Origin: Diorhabda sublineata
Taxonomy: Eukaryota; Arthropoda; Insecta; Coleoptera; Chrysomelidae
DNA length: 64,000 nt
Assembly (NCBI RefSeq): GCF_026230105.1
Contig: NC_079479.1
Coordinates: 17,867,734 to 17,931,733, forward strand
Reading direction: 5' to 3'
Position 1 is the stretch's first letter, and every line of letters begins with the position of its first letter. The notes beneath the pieces were generated by a model. It did no database searches. It was given only the letters and a program-made list of their open reading frames with translations, and was not told where the DNA came from. Made by a program: the position numbers and the translations under genes. Positions 1-12,925 of this stretch are shown piece by piece.

Positions 1-139
1 ATATCGTCGATTTACAATCATTGAAGCACATTGAGGTCGATTGTCACTTTGTGTTGATTGAAAATTTTCATAGTCTATCTTCCTCATTTGAAGTCGAATT
101 TCAACATTTCTCATATATTTGAATGAGTTTGCATCGAAC

Positions 140-2440
140 TTTTTCAGATATCGTCGATTTACATTCATTAAGCCCATTGGGGTCGATTGTCACTTTGTGT
201 TGATTGAAAATTTTCAAAGTCTATCTTCCTCATTTGAAGTCGAATTTCAACATTACTTATATATTTGAGTGAGTTCGCATGTGACTTTGTCAGATATCGT
301 CGATTCACATTCATTGAAGCCCATTGAGGTCGATTGTCACTTTGTGTCGATTGAAAATTTTCAAAGTCTATCTTCCTCATTTGAAGTCGAATTTCAACAT
401 TTCTCATATATTTGAATGAGTTTGCATCTAACTTTGTCAGATATCGTCGATTTACATTCATTGAAGCCCATTGAAGTCGATTGTCACTTTGTGTTTATTG
501 AAAATTTTCAAAGTCTATTTTCCTCATTTGAAGTCGAATTTCAACATTTCTTATATATTTGAGTGAGTTCGCATCTGACTTTGTCAGATATCGTCGATTC
601 ACATTCATTGAAGCCCATTGAGGTCGATTGTCACTTTGTGTTGATTGAAAATTTTCAAAGTCTATATTCCTCATTTGAAGTCGAATTTCAACATTTCTCA
701 TATATTTGAATGAGTTTGCATCTAACTTTGTCAGATGTCGTCGATTTACATTCATTGAAGCCCATTGAAGTCGATTGTCACTTTGTGTTTATTGAAAATT
801 TTCAAAGTCTATCTTCCTCATTTGAAGTCGATTTTAACATTTCTTATATATTTGAATGAGTTCGCATCTGACTTTGTCAGATATCGTCGATTTACATTTA
901 TTGAAAAGCCCATTGAGGTCGATTGTCACTTTGTGTTGATTGAAAATTTTCAAAGTCTATCTTCCTCATTTGAAGTCGAATTTCAACATTTCTCATATAT
1001 TTGAATGAGTTTGCATCTAACTTTGTCAGATATCGTCGATTTACATTCATTGAAGCCCATTGAAGTCGATTGTCACTTTGTGTTTATTGAAAATTTTCAA
1101 AGTCTATCTTCCTCATTTGAAGTCGAATTCCAACATTTCTTATATATTTGAATGAATTTGCATCTGACTTTGTCGGATATCGTCGATTCACATTCATTGA
1201 AGCACTTGAGGTCGATTGTCACTTTGTGTTGATTGAAAATTTTCAAAGTCTATCTTCCTCATTTGAAGTCGAATTTCAACATTTCTCATATATTTGAGTG
1301 AGTTCGCATCTGACTTTGTCAGATATCGTCGATTAACATCCATTGAAGCCCATTGAAGTCGATTGTCACTTTGTGTTTATTGAAAATTTTCAAGGTCTAT
1401 CTTCCTCATTTGATGTCGAATTTCAACATTTCTCATATATTTGAATGAGTTTGCATCTAACTTTGTCAGATATCGTCGATTTACATTCATTGAAGCCCAT
1501 TGAGGTCGATTTTCACTTTGTTTATTGAAAATTTTCAAAGTCTATCTTCCTCATTTGAAGTCGAATTTTAACATTTCTCATATATTTGAATGAGTTTGCA
1601 TCTAACTTTGTCAGATATCGTCGATTTACATTCATTGAAGCCCATTGAAGTCGATTCTCACTTTGTGTTGATTGAAAATTTTCAAAGTGTATCTTCCTCA
1701 TTTGAAGTCGAATTTCAACATTTCTCATATATTTGAGTGAGTTCGCATCTGACTTTGTCAGATATCGTCGATTAACATCCATTGAAGCCCATTGAAGTCG
1801 ATTGTCACTTTGTGTTTATTGAAAATTTTCAAAGTCTATCTTCCTCATTTGAAGTCTAATTTCAACATTCCTTATATATTTGAATGAGTTTGCATCTAAC
1901 TTTGTCAGATATCGTCGATTTACATTCATTGAAGCTCATTGAAGTCGATTCTCACTTTGTGTTGATTGAAAATTTTCAAAGTCTATCTTCCTCATTTGAA
2001 GTCGAAATTCAACATTTCTTATATATTTGAATGAGTTTGCATCTAACTTTTTCAGATATCGTCGATTTACATTCATTGAGGCCATTGGGGTCGATTGTCA
2101 CTTTGTGTTTATTGAAAATTTTCAAAGTCTATCTTCCTCATTTGAAGTCGAATTTCAACATTTCTTATATATTTGAATGAGTTCGCATCTGACTTTGTCA
2201 GATATCGTCGATTTACAATCATTGAAGCACATTGAGGTCGATTGTCACTTTGTGTTGATTGAAAATTTTCAAAGTCTATCTTCCTCATTTGAAGTCGAAT
2301 TTCAACATTTCTTATATATTTGAGTGAGTTTGCATCTAACTTTGTCAGATATCGTCGATTTACATTCATTGAAGCCCATTGAAGTCGATTCTCACTTTGT
2401 GTTGATTGAAAATTTTCAAAGTCTATCTTCCTCATTTGAA
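140..2440. repeat. 2.3-kb block, copy 1 (offset 5,581 bp)
   Basis: This block recurs at about 5,720-8,020 with an offset of 5,581 bp (38 monomers less 5 bases). Shared rare marks include the shortened gaagcacttgagg near 1200 and 6780, the minus-2 tttcactttgtttattg near 1512 and 7093, and gaagtctaatttc near 1850 and 7431. A few point differences exist, for example gagtgagttcgcatgtgac near 270 against gaatgagttcgcatctgac near 5850. Ends are approximate because all flanks are satellite too. Confidence 0.8.
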
Positions 2441-3000
2441 GTCGATTTTAACATTTCTTATATATTTGAATGAGTTCGCATCTGACTTTGTCAGATATCG
2501 TCGATTTACATTTATTGAAAAGCCCATTGAGGTCGATTGTCACTTTGTGTTGATTGAAAATTTTCAAAGTCTATCTTCCTCATTTGAAGACGAATTTCAA
2601 CATTTCTCATATATTTGAATGAGTTTGCATCTAACTATGTCAGATATCGTCGATTTACATTCATTGAAGCCCATTGAAGTCGATTGTCACTTTGTGTTTA
2701 TTGAAAATTTTCAAAGTCTATCTTCCTCATTTGAAGTCGATTTTAACATTTCTTATATATTTGAATGAGTTCGCATCTGACTTTGTCAGATATCGTCGAT
2801 TTACATTTATTGAAAAGCCCATTGAGGTCGATTGTCACTTTGTGTTGATTGAAAATTTTCAAAGTCTATCTTCCTCATTTGAAGACGAATTTCAACATTT
2901 CTCATATATTTGAATGAGTTTGCATCTAACTATGTCAGATATCGTCGATTTACATTCATTGAAGCCCATTGAAGTCGATTGTCACTTTGTGTTTATTGAA
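2410..3000. repeat. 295-bp dimer repeated twice
   Basis: Two adjacent 295-bp dimers each pair a 146-bp monomer (gtcgattttaac) with a 149-bp delta monomer (cattgaaaagccc), followed by gaagacgaatttc and taactatgtcag. Isolated versions recur near 3850-4090, 5170-5410, 6346-6585 and 9717-9956. The minus-1 and plus-2 changes in one dimer allow a short plus-strand frame of about 79 codons to stay open; I do not regard it as a gene. Confidence 0.8.
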
Positions 3001-4940
3001 AATTTTCAAAGTCTATCTTCCTCATTTGAAGTCGAATTCCAACATTTCTTATATATTTGAATGAGTTTGCATCTGACTTTGTCGGATATCGTCGATTCAC
3101 ATTCATTGAAGCACATTGAGGTCGATTGTCACTTTGTGTTGATTGAAAATTTTCAAAGTCTATCTTCCTCATTTGAAGTCGAATTTCAACATTTCTCATA
3201 TATTTGAGTGAGTTCGCATCTGACTTTGTCAGATATCGTCGATTAACATCCATTGAAGCCCATTGAAGTCGATTGTCACTTTGTGTTTATTGAAAATTTT
3301 CAAGGTCTATCTTCCTCATTTGATGTCGAATTTTAACATTTCTCATATATTTGAATGAGTTTGCATCTAACTTTGTCAGATATCGTCGATTTACATTCAT
3401 TGAAGCCCATTGAAGTCGATTCTCACTTTGTGTTGATTGAAAATTTTCAAAGTCTATCTTCCTCATTTGAAGTCGAAATTCAACATTTCTTATATATTTA
3501 AATGAGTTCGCATCTAACTTTATCAGATATCGTCGATTTACATTCATTGAAGCCCATTGAGGTCGATTTTCACTTTGTTTATTGAAAATTTTCAAAGTCT
3601 ATCTTCCTCATTTGAAGTCGAATTTTAACATTTCTCATATATTTGAATGAGTTTGCATCTAACTTTGTCAGATATCGTCGATTTACATTCATTGAAGCCC
3701 ATTGAAGTCGATTCTCACTTTGTGTTGATTGAAAATTTTCAAAGTCTATCTTCCTCATTTGAAGTCGAATTCCAACATTTCTTATATATTTGAATGAGTT
3801 TGCATCTGACTTTGTCGGATATCGTCGATTTACATTCATTGAAGCCCATTGAAGTCGATTGTCACTTTGTGTTTATTGAAAATTTTCAAAGTCTATCTTC
3901 CTCATTTGAAGTCGATTTTAACATTTCTTATATATTTGAATGAGTTCGCATCTGACTTTGTCAGATATCGTCGATTTACATTTATTGAAAAGCCCATTGA
4001 GGTCGATTGTCACTTTGTGTTGATTGAAAATTTTCAAAGTCTATCTTCCTCATTTGAAGACGAATTTCAACATTTCTCATATATTTGAATGAGTTTGCAT
4101 CTAACTATGTCAGATATCGTCGATTTACATTCATTGAAGCCCATTGAAGTCGATTGTCACTTTGTGTTTATTGAAAATTTTCAAAGTCTATCTTCCTCAT
4201 TTGAAGTCGAATTCCAACATTTCTTATATATTTGAATGAGTTTGCATCTGACTTTGTCGGATATCGTCGATTCACATTCATTGAAGCACATTGAGGTCGA
4301 TTGTCACTTTGTGTTGATTGAAAATTTTCAAAGTCTATCTTCCTCATTTGAAGTCGAATTTCAACATTTCTCATATATTTGAGTGAGTTCGCATCTGACT
4401 TTGTCAGATATCGTCGATTAACATCCATTGAAGCCCATTGAAGTCGATTGTCACTTTGTGTTTATTGAAAATTTTCAAGGTCTATCTTCCTCATTTGATG
4501 TCGAATTTTAACATTTCTCATATATTTGAATGAGTTTGCATCTAACTTTGTCAGATATCGTCGATTTACATTCATTGAAGCCCATTGAAGTCGATTCTCA
4601 CTTTGTGTTGATTGAAAATTTTCAAAGTCTATCTTCCTCATTTGAAGTCGAAATTCAACATTTCTTATATATTTAAATGAGTTCGCATCTAACTTTATCA
4701 GATATCGTCGATTTACATTCATTGAAGCCCATTGAGGTCGATTTTCACTTTGTTTATTGAAAATTTTCAAAGTCTATCTTCCTCATTTGAAGTCGAATTT
4801 TAACATTTCTCATATATTTGAATGAGTTTGCATCTAACTTTGTCAGATATCGTCGATTTACATTCATTGAAGCCCATTGAAGTCGATTCTCACTTTGTGT
4901 TGATTGAAAATTTTCAAAGTCTATCTTCCTCATTTGAAGT
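2650..4940. repeat. Tandem duplication of 8 monomers, 1,175 bp
   Basis: About 2,650-3,825 is repeated directly at about 3,826-4,940. Shared marks in order: gtcgattttaac, gaaaagccc, gaagacgaatttc, taactatgtcag, tttgtcggatatc, gaagcacattgagg, caaggtctatc with gatgtcgaatttt, atatttaaatgag, and tttcactttgtttattg. The match ends where the first copy has gaattccaac and the second gaatttcaac. Part of the same series, about 2,860-3,740, occurs a third time at about 8,145-9,020. Confidence 0.85.
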
Positions 4941-5690
4941 CGAATTTCAACATTTCTTATATATTTGAATGAGTTTGCATCGAACTTTTTCAGATATCGT
5001 CGATTTACATTCATTAAGCCCATTGGGGTGGATTGTCACTTTGTGTTGATTGAAAATTTTCAAAGTCTATCTTCCTCATTTGCAGTCGAATTTCAACCTT
5101 ACTTATATATTTGAGTGAGTTCGCATGTGACTTTGTCAGATATCGTCGATTCACATTCATTGAAGCCCATTGAAGTCGATTGTCACTTTGTGTTTATTGA
5201 AAATTTTCAAAGTCTATCTTCCTCATTTGAAGTCGATTTTAACATTTCTTATATATTTGAATGAGTTCGCATCTGACTTTGTCAGATATCGTCGATTTAC
5301 ATTTATTGAAAAGCCCATTGAGGTCGATTGTCACTTTGTGTTTATTGAAAATTTTCAAAGTCTATCTTCCTCATTTGAAGTCGAATTTCAACATTTCTCA
5401 TATATTTGAATGAGTTTGCATCTAACTATGTCAGATATCGTCGATTTACATTCATTGAAGCCCATTGAAGTCGATTGTCACTTTGTGTTTATTGAAAATT
5501 TTCAAAGTCTATCTTCCTCATTTGAAGTCGAATTCCAACATTTCTTATATATTTGAATGAGTTTGCATCTGACTTTGTCGGATATCGTCGATTCACATTC
5601 ATTGAAGCCCATTGAGGTCGATTGTCACTTTGTGTTGATTGAAAATTTTCAAAGTCTATCTTCCTCATTTGAAGTCGAATTTCAACATTT
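4805..5690. repeat. 0.9-kb block, copy 1 (offset 4,547 bp)
   Basis: This block recurs at about 9,352-10,237. Two private marks identify it: ggggtggattgtcac near 5025 and 9572, and gaatttcaaccttac near 5090 and 9635. The copies differ at a few bases near 5340-5390 against 9890-9930 (tttattg against ttgattg, gaagtcg against gaagacg), so they are diverged or patched by conversion. Confidence 0.75.
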
Positions 5691-5719
5691 CTCATATATT
5701 TGAATGAGTTTGCATCTAA

Positions 5720-8020
5720 CTTTGTCAGATATCGTCGATTTACATTCATTAAGCCCATTGGGGTCGATTGTCACTTTGTGTTGATTGAAAATTTTCAAAG
5801 TCTATCTTCCTCATTTGAAGTCGAATTTCAACATTACTTATATATTTGAATGAGTTCGCATCTGACTTTGTCAGATATCGTCGATTCACATTCATTGAAG
5901 CCCATTGAGGTCGATTGTCACTTTGTGTCGATTGAAAATTTTCAAAGTCTATCTTCCTCATTTGAAGTCGAATTTCAACATTTCTCATATATTTGAATGA
6001 GTTTGCATCTAACTTTGTCAGATATCGTCGATTTACATTCATTGAAGCCCATTGAAGTCGATTGTCACTTTGTGTTTATTGAAAATTTTCAAAGTCTATC
6101 TTCCTCATTTGAAGTCGAATTTCAACATTTCTTATATATTTGAGTGAGTTCGCATCTGACTTTGTCAGATATCGTCGATTCACATTCATTGAAGCCCATT
6201 GAGGTCGATTGTCACTTTGTGTTGATTGAAAATTTTCAAAGTCTATCTTCCTCATTTGAAGTCGAATTTCAACATTTCTCATATATTTGAATGAGTTTGC
6301 ATCTAACTTTGTCAGATATCGTCGATTTACATTCATTGAAGCCCATTGAAGTCGATTGTCACTTTGTGTTTATTGAAAATTTTCAAAGTCTATCTTCCTC
6401 ATTTGAAGTCGATTTTAACATTTCTTATATATTTGAATGAGTTCGCATCTGACTTTGTCAGATATCGTCGATTTACATTTATTGAAAAGCCCATTGAGGT
6501 CGATTGTCACTTTGTGTTGATTGAAAATTTTCAAAGTCTATCTTCCTCATTTGAAGTCGAATTTCAACATTTCTCATATATTTGAATGAGTTTGCATCTA
6601 ACTTTGTCAGATATCGTCGATTTACATTCATTGAAGCCCATTGAAGTCGATTGTCACTTTGTGTTTATTGAAAATTTTCAAAGTCTATCTTCCTCATTTG
6701 AAGTCGAATTCCAACATTTCTTATATATTTGAATGAATTTGCATCTGACTTTGTCGGATATCGTCGATTCACATTCATTGAAGCACTTGAGGTCGATTGT
6801 CACTTTGTGTTGATTGAAAATTTTCAAAGTCTATCTTCCTCATTTGAAGTCGAATTTCAACATTTCTCATATATTTGAGTGAGTTCGCATCTGACTTTGT
6901 CAGATATCGTCGATTAACATCCATTGAAGCCCATTGAAGTCGATTGTCACTTTGTGTTTATTGAAAATCTTCAAGGTCTATCTTCCTCATTTGATGTCGA
7001 ATTTTAACATTTCTCATATATTTGAATGAGTTTGCATCTAACTTTGTCAGATATCGTCGATTTACATTCATTGAAGCCCATTGAGGTCGATTTTCACTTT
7101 GTTTATTGAAAATTTTCAAAGTCTATCTTCCTCATTTGAAGTCGAATTTTAACATTTCTCATATATTTGAATGAGTTTGCATCTAACTTTGTCAGATATC
7201 GTCGATTTACATTCATTGAAGCCCATTGAAGTCGATTCTCACTTTGTGTTGATTGAAAATTTTCAAAGTGTATCTTCCTCATTTGAAGTCGAATTTCAAT
7301 ATTTCTCATATATTTGAGTGAGTTCGCATCTGACTTTGTGAGATATCGTCGATTAACATCCATTGAAGCCCATTGAAGTCGATTGTCACTTTGTGTTTAT
7401 TGAAAATTTTCAAAGTCTATCTTCCTCATTTGAAGTCTAATTTCAACATTCCTTATATATTTGAATGAGTTTGCATCTAACTTTGTCAGATATCGTCGAT
7501 TTACATTCATTGAAGCTCATTGAAGTCGATTCTCACTTTGTGTTGATTGAAAATTTTCAAAGTCTATCTTCCTCATTTGAAGTCGAAATTCAACATTTCT
7601 TATATATTTGAATGAGTTTGCATCTAACTTTTTCAGATATCGTCGATTTACATTCATTGAGGCCATTGGGGTCGATTGTCACTTTGTGTTTATTGAAAAT
7701 TTTCAAAGTCTATCTTCCTCATTTGAAGTCGAATTTCAACATTTCTTATATATTTGAATGAGTTCGCATCTGACTTTGTCAGATATCGTCGATTTACAAT
7801 CATTGAAGCACATTGAGGTCGATTGTCACTTTGTGTTGATTGAAAATTTTCAAAGTCTATCTTCCTCATTTGAAGTCGAATTTCAACATTTCTTATATAT
7901 TTGAGTGAGTTTGCATCTAACTTTGTCAGATATCGTCGATTTACATTCATTGAAGCCCATTGAAGTCGATTCTCACTTTGTGTTGATTGAAAATTTTCAA
8001 AGTCAATCTTCCTCATTTGA
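5720..8020. repeat. 2.3-kb block, copy 2 (offset 5,581 bp)
   Basis: This is the second copy of the block at about 140-2,440. The match ends near 8,010, where this copy continues with aagtcaatcttcc and gaatttcaac while the other continues with gtcgattttaac. The copies are separated by unrelated satellite blocks, so this is not a simple adjacent tandem duplication now. Confidence 0.8.
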
Positions 8021-11000
8021 AGTCGAATTTCAACATTTCTTATATATTTGAATGAGTTTGCATCGAACTTTTTCAGATATCGTCGATTTACTTCATTAAG
8101 CCCATTGGGGTCGATTGTCACTTTGTGTTGATTGAAAATTTTCAAAGTCTATCTTCCTCATTTGAAGACGAATTTCAACATTTCTCATATATTTGAATGA
8201 GTTTGCATCTAACTATGTCAGATATCGTCGATTTACATTCATTGAAGCCCATTGAAGTCGATTGTCACTTTGTGTTTATTGAAAATTTTCAAAGTCTATC
8301 TTCCTCATTTGAAGTCGAATTCCAACATTTCTTATATATTTGAATGAGTTTGCATCTGACTTTGTCGGATATCGTCGATTCACATTCATTGAAGCACATT
8401 GAGGTCGATTGTCACTTTGTGTTGATTGAAAATTTTCAAAGTCTATCTTCCTCATTTGAAGTCGAATTTCAACATTTCTCATATATTTGAGTGAGTTCGC
8501 ATCTGACTTTGTCAGATATCGTCGATTAACATCCATTGAAGCCCATTGAAGTCGATTGTCACTTTGTGTTTATTGAAAATTTTCAAGGTCTATCTTCCTC
8601 ATTTGATGTCGAATTTTAACATTTCTCATATATTTGAATGAGTTTGCATCTAACTTTGTCAGATATCGTCGATTTACATTCATTGAAGCCCATTGAAGTC
8701 GATTCTCACTTTGTGTTGATTGAAAATTTTCAAAGTCTATCTTCCTCATTTGAAGTCGAAATTCAACATTTCTTATATATTTAAATGAGTTCGCATCTAA
8801 CTTTATCAGATATCGTCGATTTACATTCATTGAAGCCCATTGAGGTCGATTTTCACTTTGTTTATTGAAAATTTTCAAAGTCTATCTTCCTCATTTGAAG
8901 TCGAATTTTAACATTTCTCATATATTTGAATGAGTTTGCATCTAACTTTGTCAGATATCGTCGATTTACATTCATTGAAGCCCATTGAAGTCGATTCTCA
9001 CTTTGTGTTGATTGAAAATTTTCAAAGTCAATCTTCCTCATTTGAAGTCGAATTTCAACATTTCTTATATATTTGAATGAGTTTGCATCGAACTTTTTCA
9101 GATATCGTCGATTTACTTCATTAAGCCCATTGGGGTCGATTGTCACTTTGTGTTGATTGAAAATTTTCAAAGTCTATCTTCCTCATTTGAAGTCGAATTT
9201 CAACATTACTTATATATTTGAGTGAGTTCGCATGTGACTTTGTCAGATATCGTCGATTCACATTCATTGAAGCCCATTGAGGTCGATTGTCACTTTGTGT
9301 CGATTGAAAATTTTCAAAGTCTATCTTCCTCATTTGTAGTCGAATTTCAACATTTCTCATATATTTGAATGAGTTTGCATCTAACTTTGTCAGATATCGT
9401 CGATTTACATTCATTGAAGCCCATTGAAGTCGATTCTCACTTTGTGTTGATTGAAAATTTTCAAAGTCTATCTTCCTCATTTGAAGTCGAATTTCAACAT
9501 TTCTTATATATTTGAATGAGTTTGCATCGAACTTTTTCAGATATCGTCGATTTACATTCATTAAGCCCATTGGGGTGGATTGTCACTTTGTGTTGATTGA
9601 AAATTTTCAAAGTCTATCTTCCTCATTTGCAGTCGAATTTCAACCTTACTTATATATTTGAGTGAGTTCGCATGTGACTTTGTCAGATATCGTCGATTCA
9701 CATTCATTGAAGCCCATTGAAGTCGATTGTCACTTTGTGTTTATTGAAAATTTTCAAAGTCTATCTTCCTCATTTGAAGTCGATTTTAACATTTCTTATA
9801 TATTTGAATGAGTTCGCATCTGACTTTGTCAGATATCGTCGATTTACATTTATTGAAAAGCCCATTGAGGTCGATTGTCACTTTGTGTTGATTGAAAATT
9901 TTCAAAGTCTATCTTCCTCATTTGAAGACGAATTTCAACATTTCTCATATATTTGAATGAGTTTGCATCTAACTATGTCAGATATCGTCGATTTACATTC
10001 ATTGAAGCCCATTGAAGTCGATTGTCACTTTGTGTTTATTGAAAATTTTCAAAGTCTATCTTCCTCATTTGAAGTCGAATTCCAACATTTCTTATATATT
10101 TGAATGAGTTTGCATCTGACTTTGTCGGATATCGTCGATTCACATTCATTGAAGCACATTGAGGTCGATTGTCACTTTGTGTTGATTGAAAATTTTCAAA
10201 GTCTATCTTCCTCATTTGAAGTCGAATTTCAACATTTCTCATATATTTGAGTGAGTTCGCATCTGACTTTGTCAGATATCGTCGATTAACATCCATTGAA
10301 GCCCATTGAAGTCGATTGTCACTTTGTGTTTATTGAAAATTTTCAAAGTCTATCTTCCTCATTTGAAGTCGAATTCCAACATTTCTTATATATTTGAATG
10401 AGTTTGCATCTGACTTTGTCGGATATCGTCGATTCACATTCATTGAAGCACATTGAGGTCGATTGTCACTTTGTGTTGATTGAAAATTTTCAAAGTCTAT
10501 CTTCCTCATTTGAAGTCGAATTTCAACATTTCTTATATATTTGAATGAGTTTACATCTAACTTTTTCAGATATCGTCGATTTACATTCATTGAGGCCATT
10601 GGGGTCGATTGTCACTTTGTGTTGATTGAAAATTTTCAAAGTCTATCTTCCTCATTTGAAGTCGAATTTCAACATTTCTTATATATTTGAGTGAGTTTGC
10701 ATCTAACTTTGTCAGATATCGTCGATTTACATTCATTGAAGCCCATTGAAGTCGATTCTCACTTTGTGTTGATTGAAAATTTTCAAAGTCTATCTTCCTC
10801 ATTTGAAGTCGAATTTCAACATTTCTTATATATTTGAATGAGTTTGCATCGAACTTTTTCAGATATCGTCGATTTACATTCATTAAGCCCATTGGGGTCG
10901 ATTGTCACTTTGTGTTGATTGAAAATTTTCAAAGTCTATCTTCCTCATTTGAAGTCGAATTTCAACATTACTCATATATTTGAGTGAGTTCGCATGTGAC

Positions 11001-12541
11001 TTTGTCAGATATCGTCGATTCACATTCATTGAAGCCCATTGAGGTCGATTGTCACTTTGTGTCGATTGAAAATTTTCAAAGTCTATCTTCCTCATTTGAA
11101 GTCGAATTTCAACATTTCTCATATATTTGAATGAGTTTGCATCTAACTTTGTCAGATATCGTCGATTTACATTCATTGAAGCCCATTGAAGTCGATTCTC
11201 ACTTTGTGTTGATTGAAAATTTTCAAAGTCTATCTTCCTCATTTGAAGTCGAATTTCAACATTACTTATATATTTGAGTGAGTTCGCATGTGACTTTGTC
11301 AGATATCGTCGATTCACATTCATTGAAGCCCATTGAGGTCGATTGTCACTTTGTGTCGATTGAAAATTTTCAAAGTCTATCTTCCTCATTTGAAGTCGAG
11401 TTTCAACATTTCTCATATATTTGAATGAGTTTGCATCTAACTTTGTCAGATATCGTCGATTTACATTCATTGAAGCCCATTGAAGTCGATTGTCACTTTG
11501 TGTTTATTGAAAATTTTCAAAGTCTATCTTTTTCATTTGAAGTCGAATTTTAACATTTCTTATATATTTGAATGAGTTCGCATCTGACTTTGTCAGATAT
11601 CGTCGATTTACATTCACTGAAAAGCCCATTGAGGTCGATTGTCACTTTGTGTGGATTGAAAATTTTCAAAGTCTATCTTCCTCATTTGAAGTTGAATTTC
11701 AACATTACTTATATATTTGAGTGAGTTCGCATGTGACTTTGTCAGATATCGTCGATTCACATTCACTGAAAAGCCCATTGAGGTCGATTGTCACTTTGTG
11801 TTGATTGAAAATTTTCAAAGTCTATCTTCCTCATTTGAAGTCGAATTTCAACATTTCTCATATATTTGAATGAGTTTGCATCTAACTTTGTCAGATATCG
11901 TCAATTTACATTCATTGAAGCCCATTGAAGTCGATTGTGACTTTGTGTTTATTGAAAATTTTCAAAGTCTATCTTCCTCATTTGAAGTCGAATTTTAACA
12001 TTTCTTATATATTTGAATGAGTTCACATCTGACTTTGTCAGATATCGTCGATTTACATTCACTGAAAAGCCCATTGAGGTCGATTGTCACTTTGTGTTGA
12101 TTGAAAATTTTCAAAGTCTATCATCCTCATTTGAAGTCGAATTTCAACATTTCTCATATATTTGAATGAGTTTGCATCTAACTTTGTCAGATATCGTCGA
12201 TTTACATTCATTGAAGCCCATTGAAGTCGATTGTCACTTTGTGTTTATTGAAAATTTTCAAAGTCTATCTTCCTCATTTGAAGTCGAATTTCAACATTTC
12301 TCATATATTTGAATGGGTTTGCATCTAACTATGTCAGATATCGTCGATTTACAATCATTGAAGCCCATTGAGGTCGATTGTCACTTTGTGTTTATTGAAA
12401 ATTTTCAAAGTCTATCATCCTCATTTGAAGTCGAATTTCAACATTTCTCATATATTTGAATGAGTTTGCATCTAACTTTGTCAGATATCGTCGATTTACA
12501 TTCATTGAAGCCCATTGAAGTCGATTCTCACTTTGTGTTGA

Positions 12542-12555
12542 TTGAAAATTTTCAA
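12542..12555. repeat. 14-bp perfect palindrome of the monomer (example)
   Basis: TTGAAAATTTTCAA equals its own reverse complement. It is present in nearly every monomer of the window at monomer positions 59-72; occasional copies are damaged (for example gacaatttt, gataatttt or gaaagtttt). Its core A4T4 belongs to the class of sequences known to give intrinsic DNA curvature when phased. Short dyads in centromeric satellites lacking CENP-B boxes have been proposed to adopt non-B structures; a role here is inference. Confidence 0.85.
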
Positions 12556-12571
12556 AGTCTATCTTCCTCAT

Positions 12572-12588
12572 TTGAAGTCGAATTTCAA
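12572..12588. repeat. Second dyad of the monomer, TTGAA-7-TTCAA (example)
   Basis: An inverted repeat with 5-bp arms and a 7-bp spacer at monomer positions 89-105. Its centre lies about 31-32 bp from the centre of the 14-bp palindrome, close to three helical turns, so both dyads would face the same side of the helix. It recurs in nearly all monomers. The arms are short, so any structural role is tentative. Confidence 0.7.
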
Positions 12589-12630
12589 CATTTCTTATAT
12601 ATTTGAATGAGTTTGCATCTAACTTTTTCA

Positions 12631-12776
12631 GATATCGTCGATTTACATTCATTAAGCCCATTGGGGTCGATTTTCACTTTGTGTTGATTGAAAATTTTCA
12701 AAGTCTATCTTCCTCATTTGAAGACGAATTTCAACATTTCTTATATATTTGAGTGAGTTCGCATCTGACTTTGTCA
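12631..12776. repeat. Gamma-type monomer, 146 bp (example)
   Basis: This variant has cattaagcccattgggg where other monomers have cattgaagcccattga; loss of one base makes it 146 bp. In the middle of the window it is preceded by taactttttca and ends with gagtgagttcgc and tgactttgtca. The one-base loss shifts the minus-strand frame, so apparent reading frames start or stop at each gamma copy. It works as a punctuation mark of the higher-order repeat. Confidence 0.88.
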
Positions 12777-12925
12777 GATATCGTCGATTTACATTCATTG
12801 AAAAGCCCATTGAGGTCGATTGTCACTTTGTGTTGATTGAAAATTTTCAAAGTCTATCTTCCTCATTTGAAGTCGAATTTCAACATTTCTTATATATTTG
12901 AGTGAGTTCGCATCTGACTTTGTCA
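12777..12925. repeat. Delta-type monomer, 149 bp (example)
   Basis: This variant reads cattgaaaagcccattgagg, two bases longer than the standard cattgaagccc, giving 149 bp. It usually follows a gamma monomer, so the pair nearly restores the 147-bp register. It appears in the first 10 kb in a dimer, in the 12-36 kb region, and again in the last 8 kb. Confidence 0.85.

Larger units (their letters stand above)
1..11300. repeat. Satellite domain I: patchwork of older duplications
   Basis: This stretch holds no gene and no non-satellite DNA. It is rich in length variants that are rare in the middle: tttcactttgtttattg (minus 2), gtcgattttaac (minus 1), cattgaaaagccc (plus 2), gaagcacttgagg (minus 1) and gatttacttcattaag (minus 1). 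Blocks of 0.9 to 2.3 kb recur at offsets of about 295, 1,175, 1,760, 4,547, 5,283 and 5,581 bp, and each block changes partner after a few monomers. That mosaic is what repeated unequal exchange between misaligned copies produces. Confidence 0.85.
12484..12630. repeat. Reference monomer, 147 bp (beta type)
   Basis: A clean copy used here as the reference, counted from GATATC to the base before the next GATATC. It has about 47 G+C of 147. Landmarks in monomer coordinates: GATATC 1-6, CGTCG 6-10, two attgaag words starting at 21 and 31, gaagtcgattctcac at 34-48, the 14-bp palindrome at 59-72, a dyad at 89-105, and the variable tail at 113-147 (cttatatatt, gaatgag, taacttttt). Beta type is defined by gaagtcgattctcac near the start and, in this region, taactttttca at the end. 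It sits directly before a gamma monomer, its usual place in the middle of the window. Confidence 0.93.
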
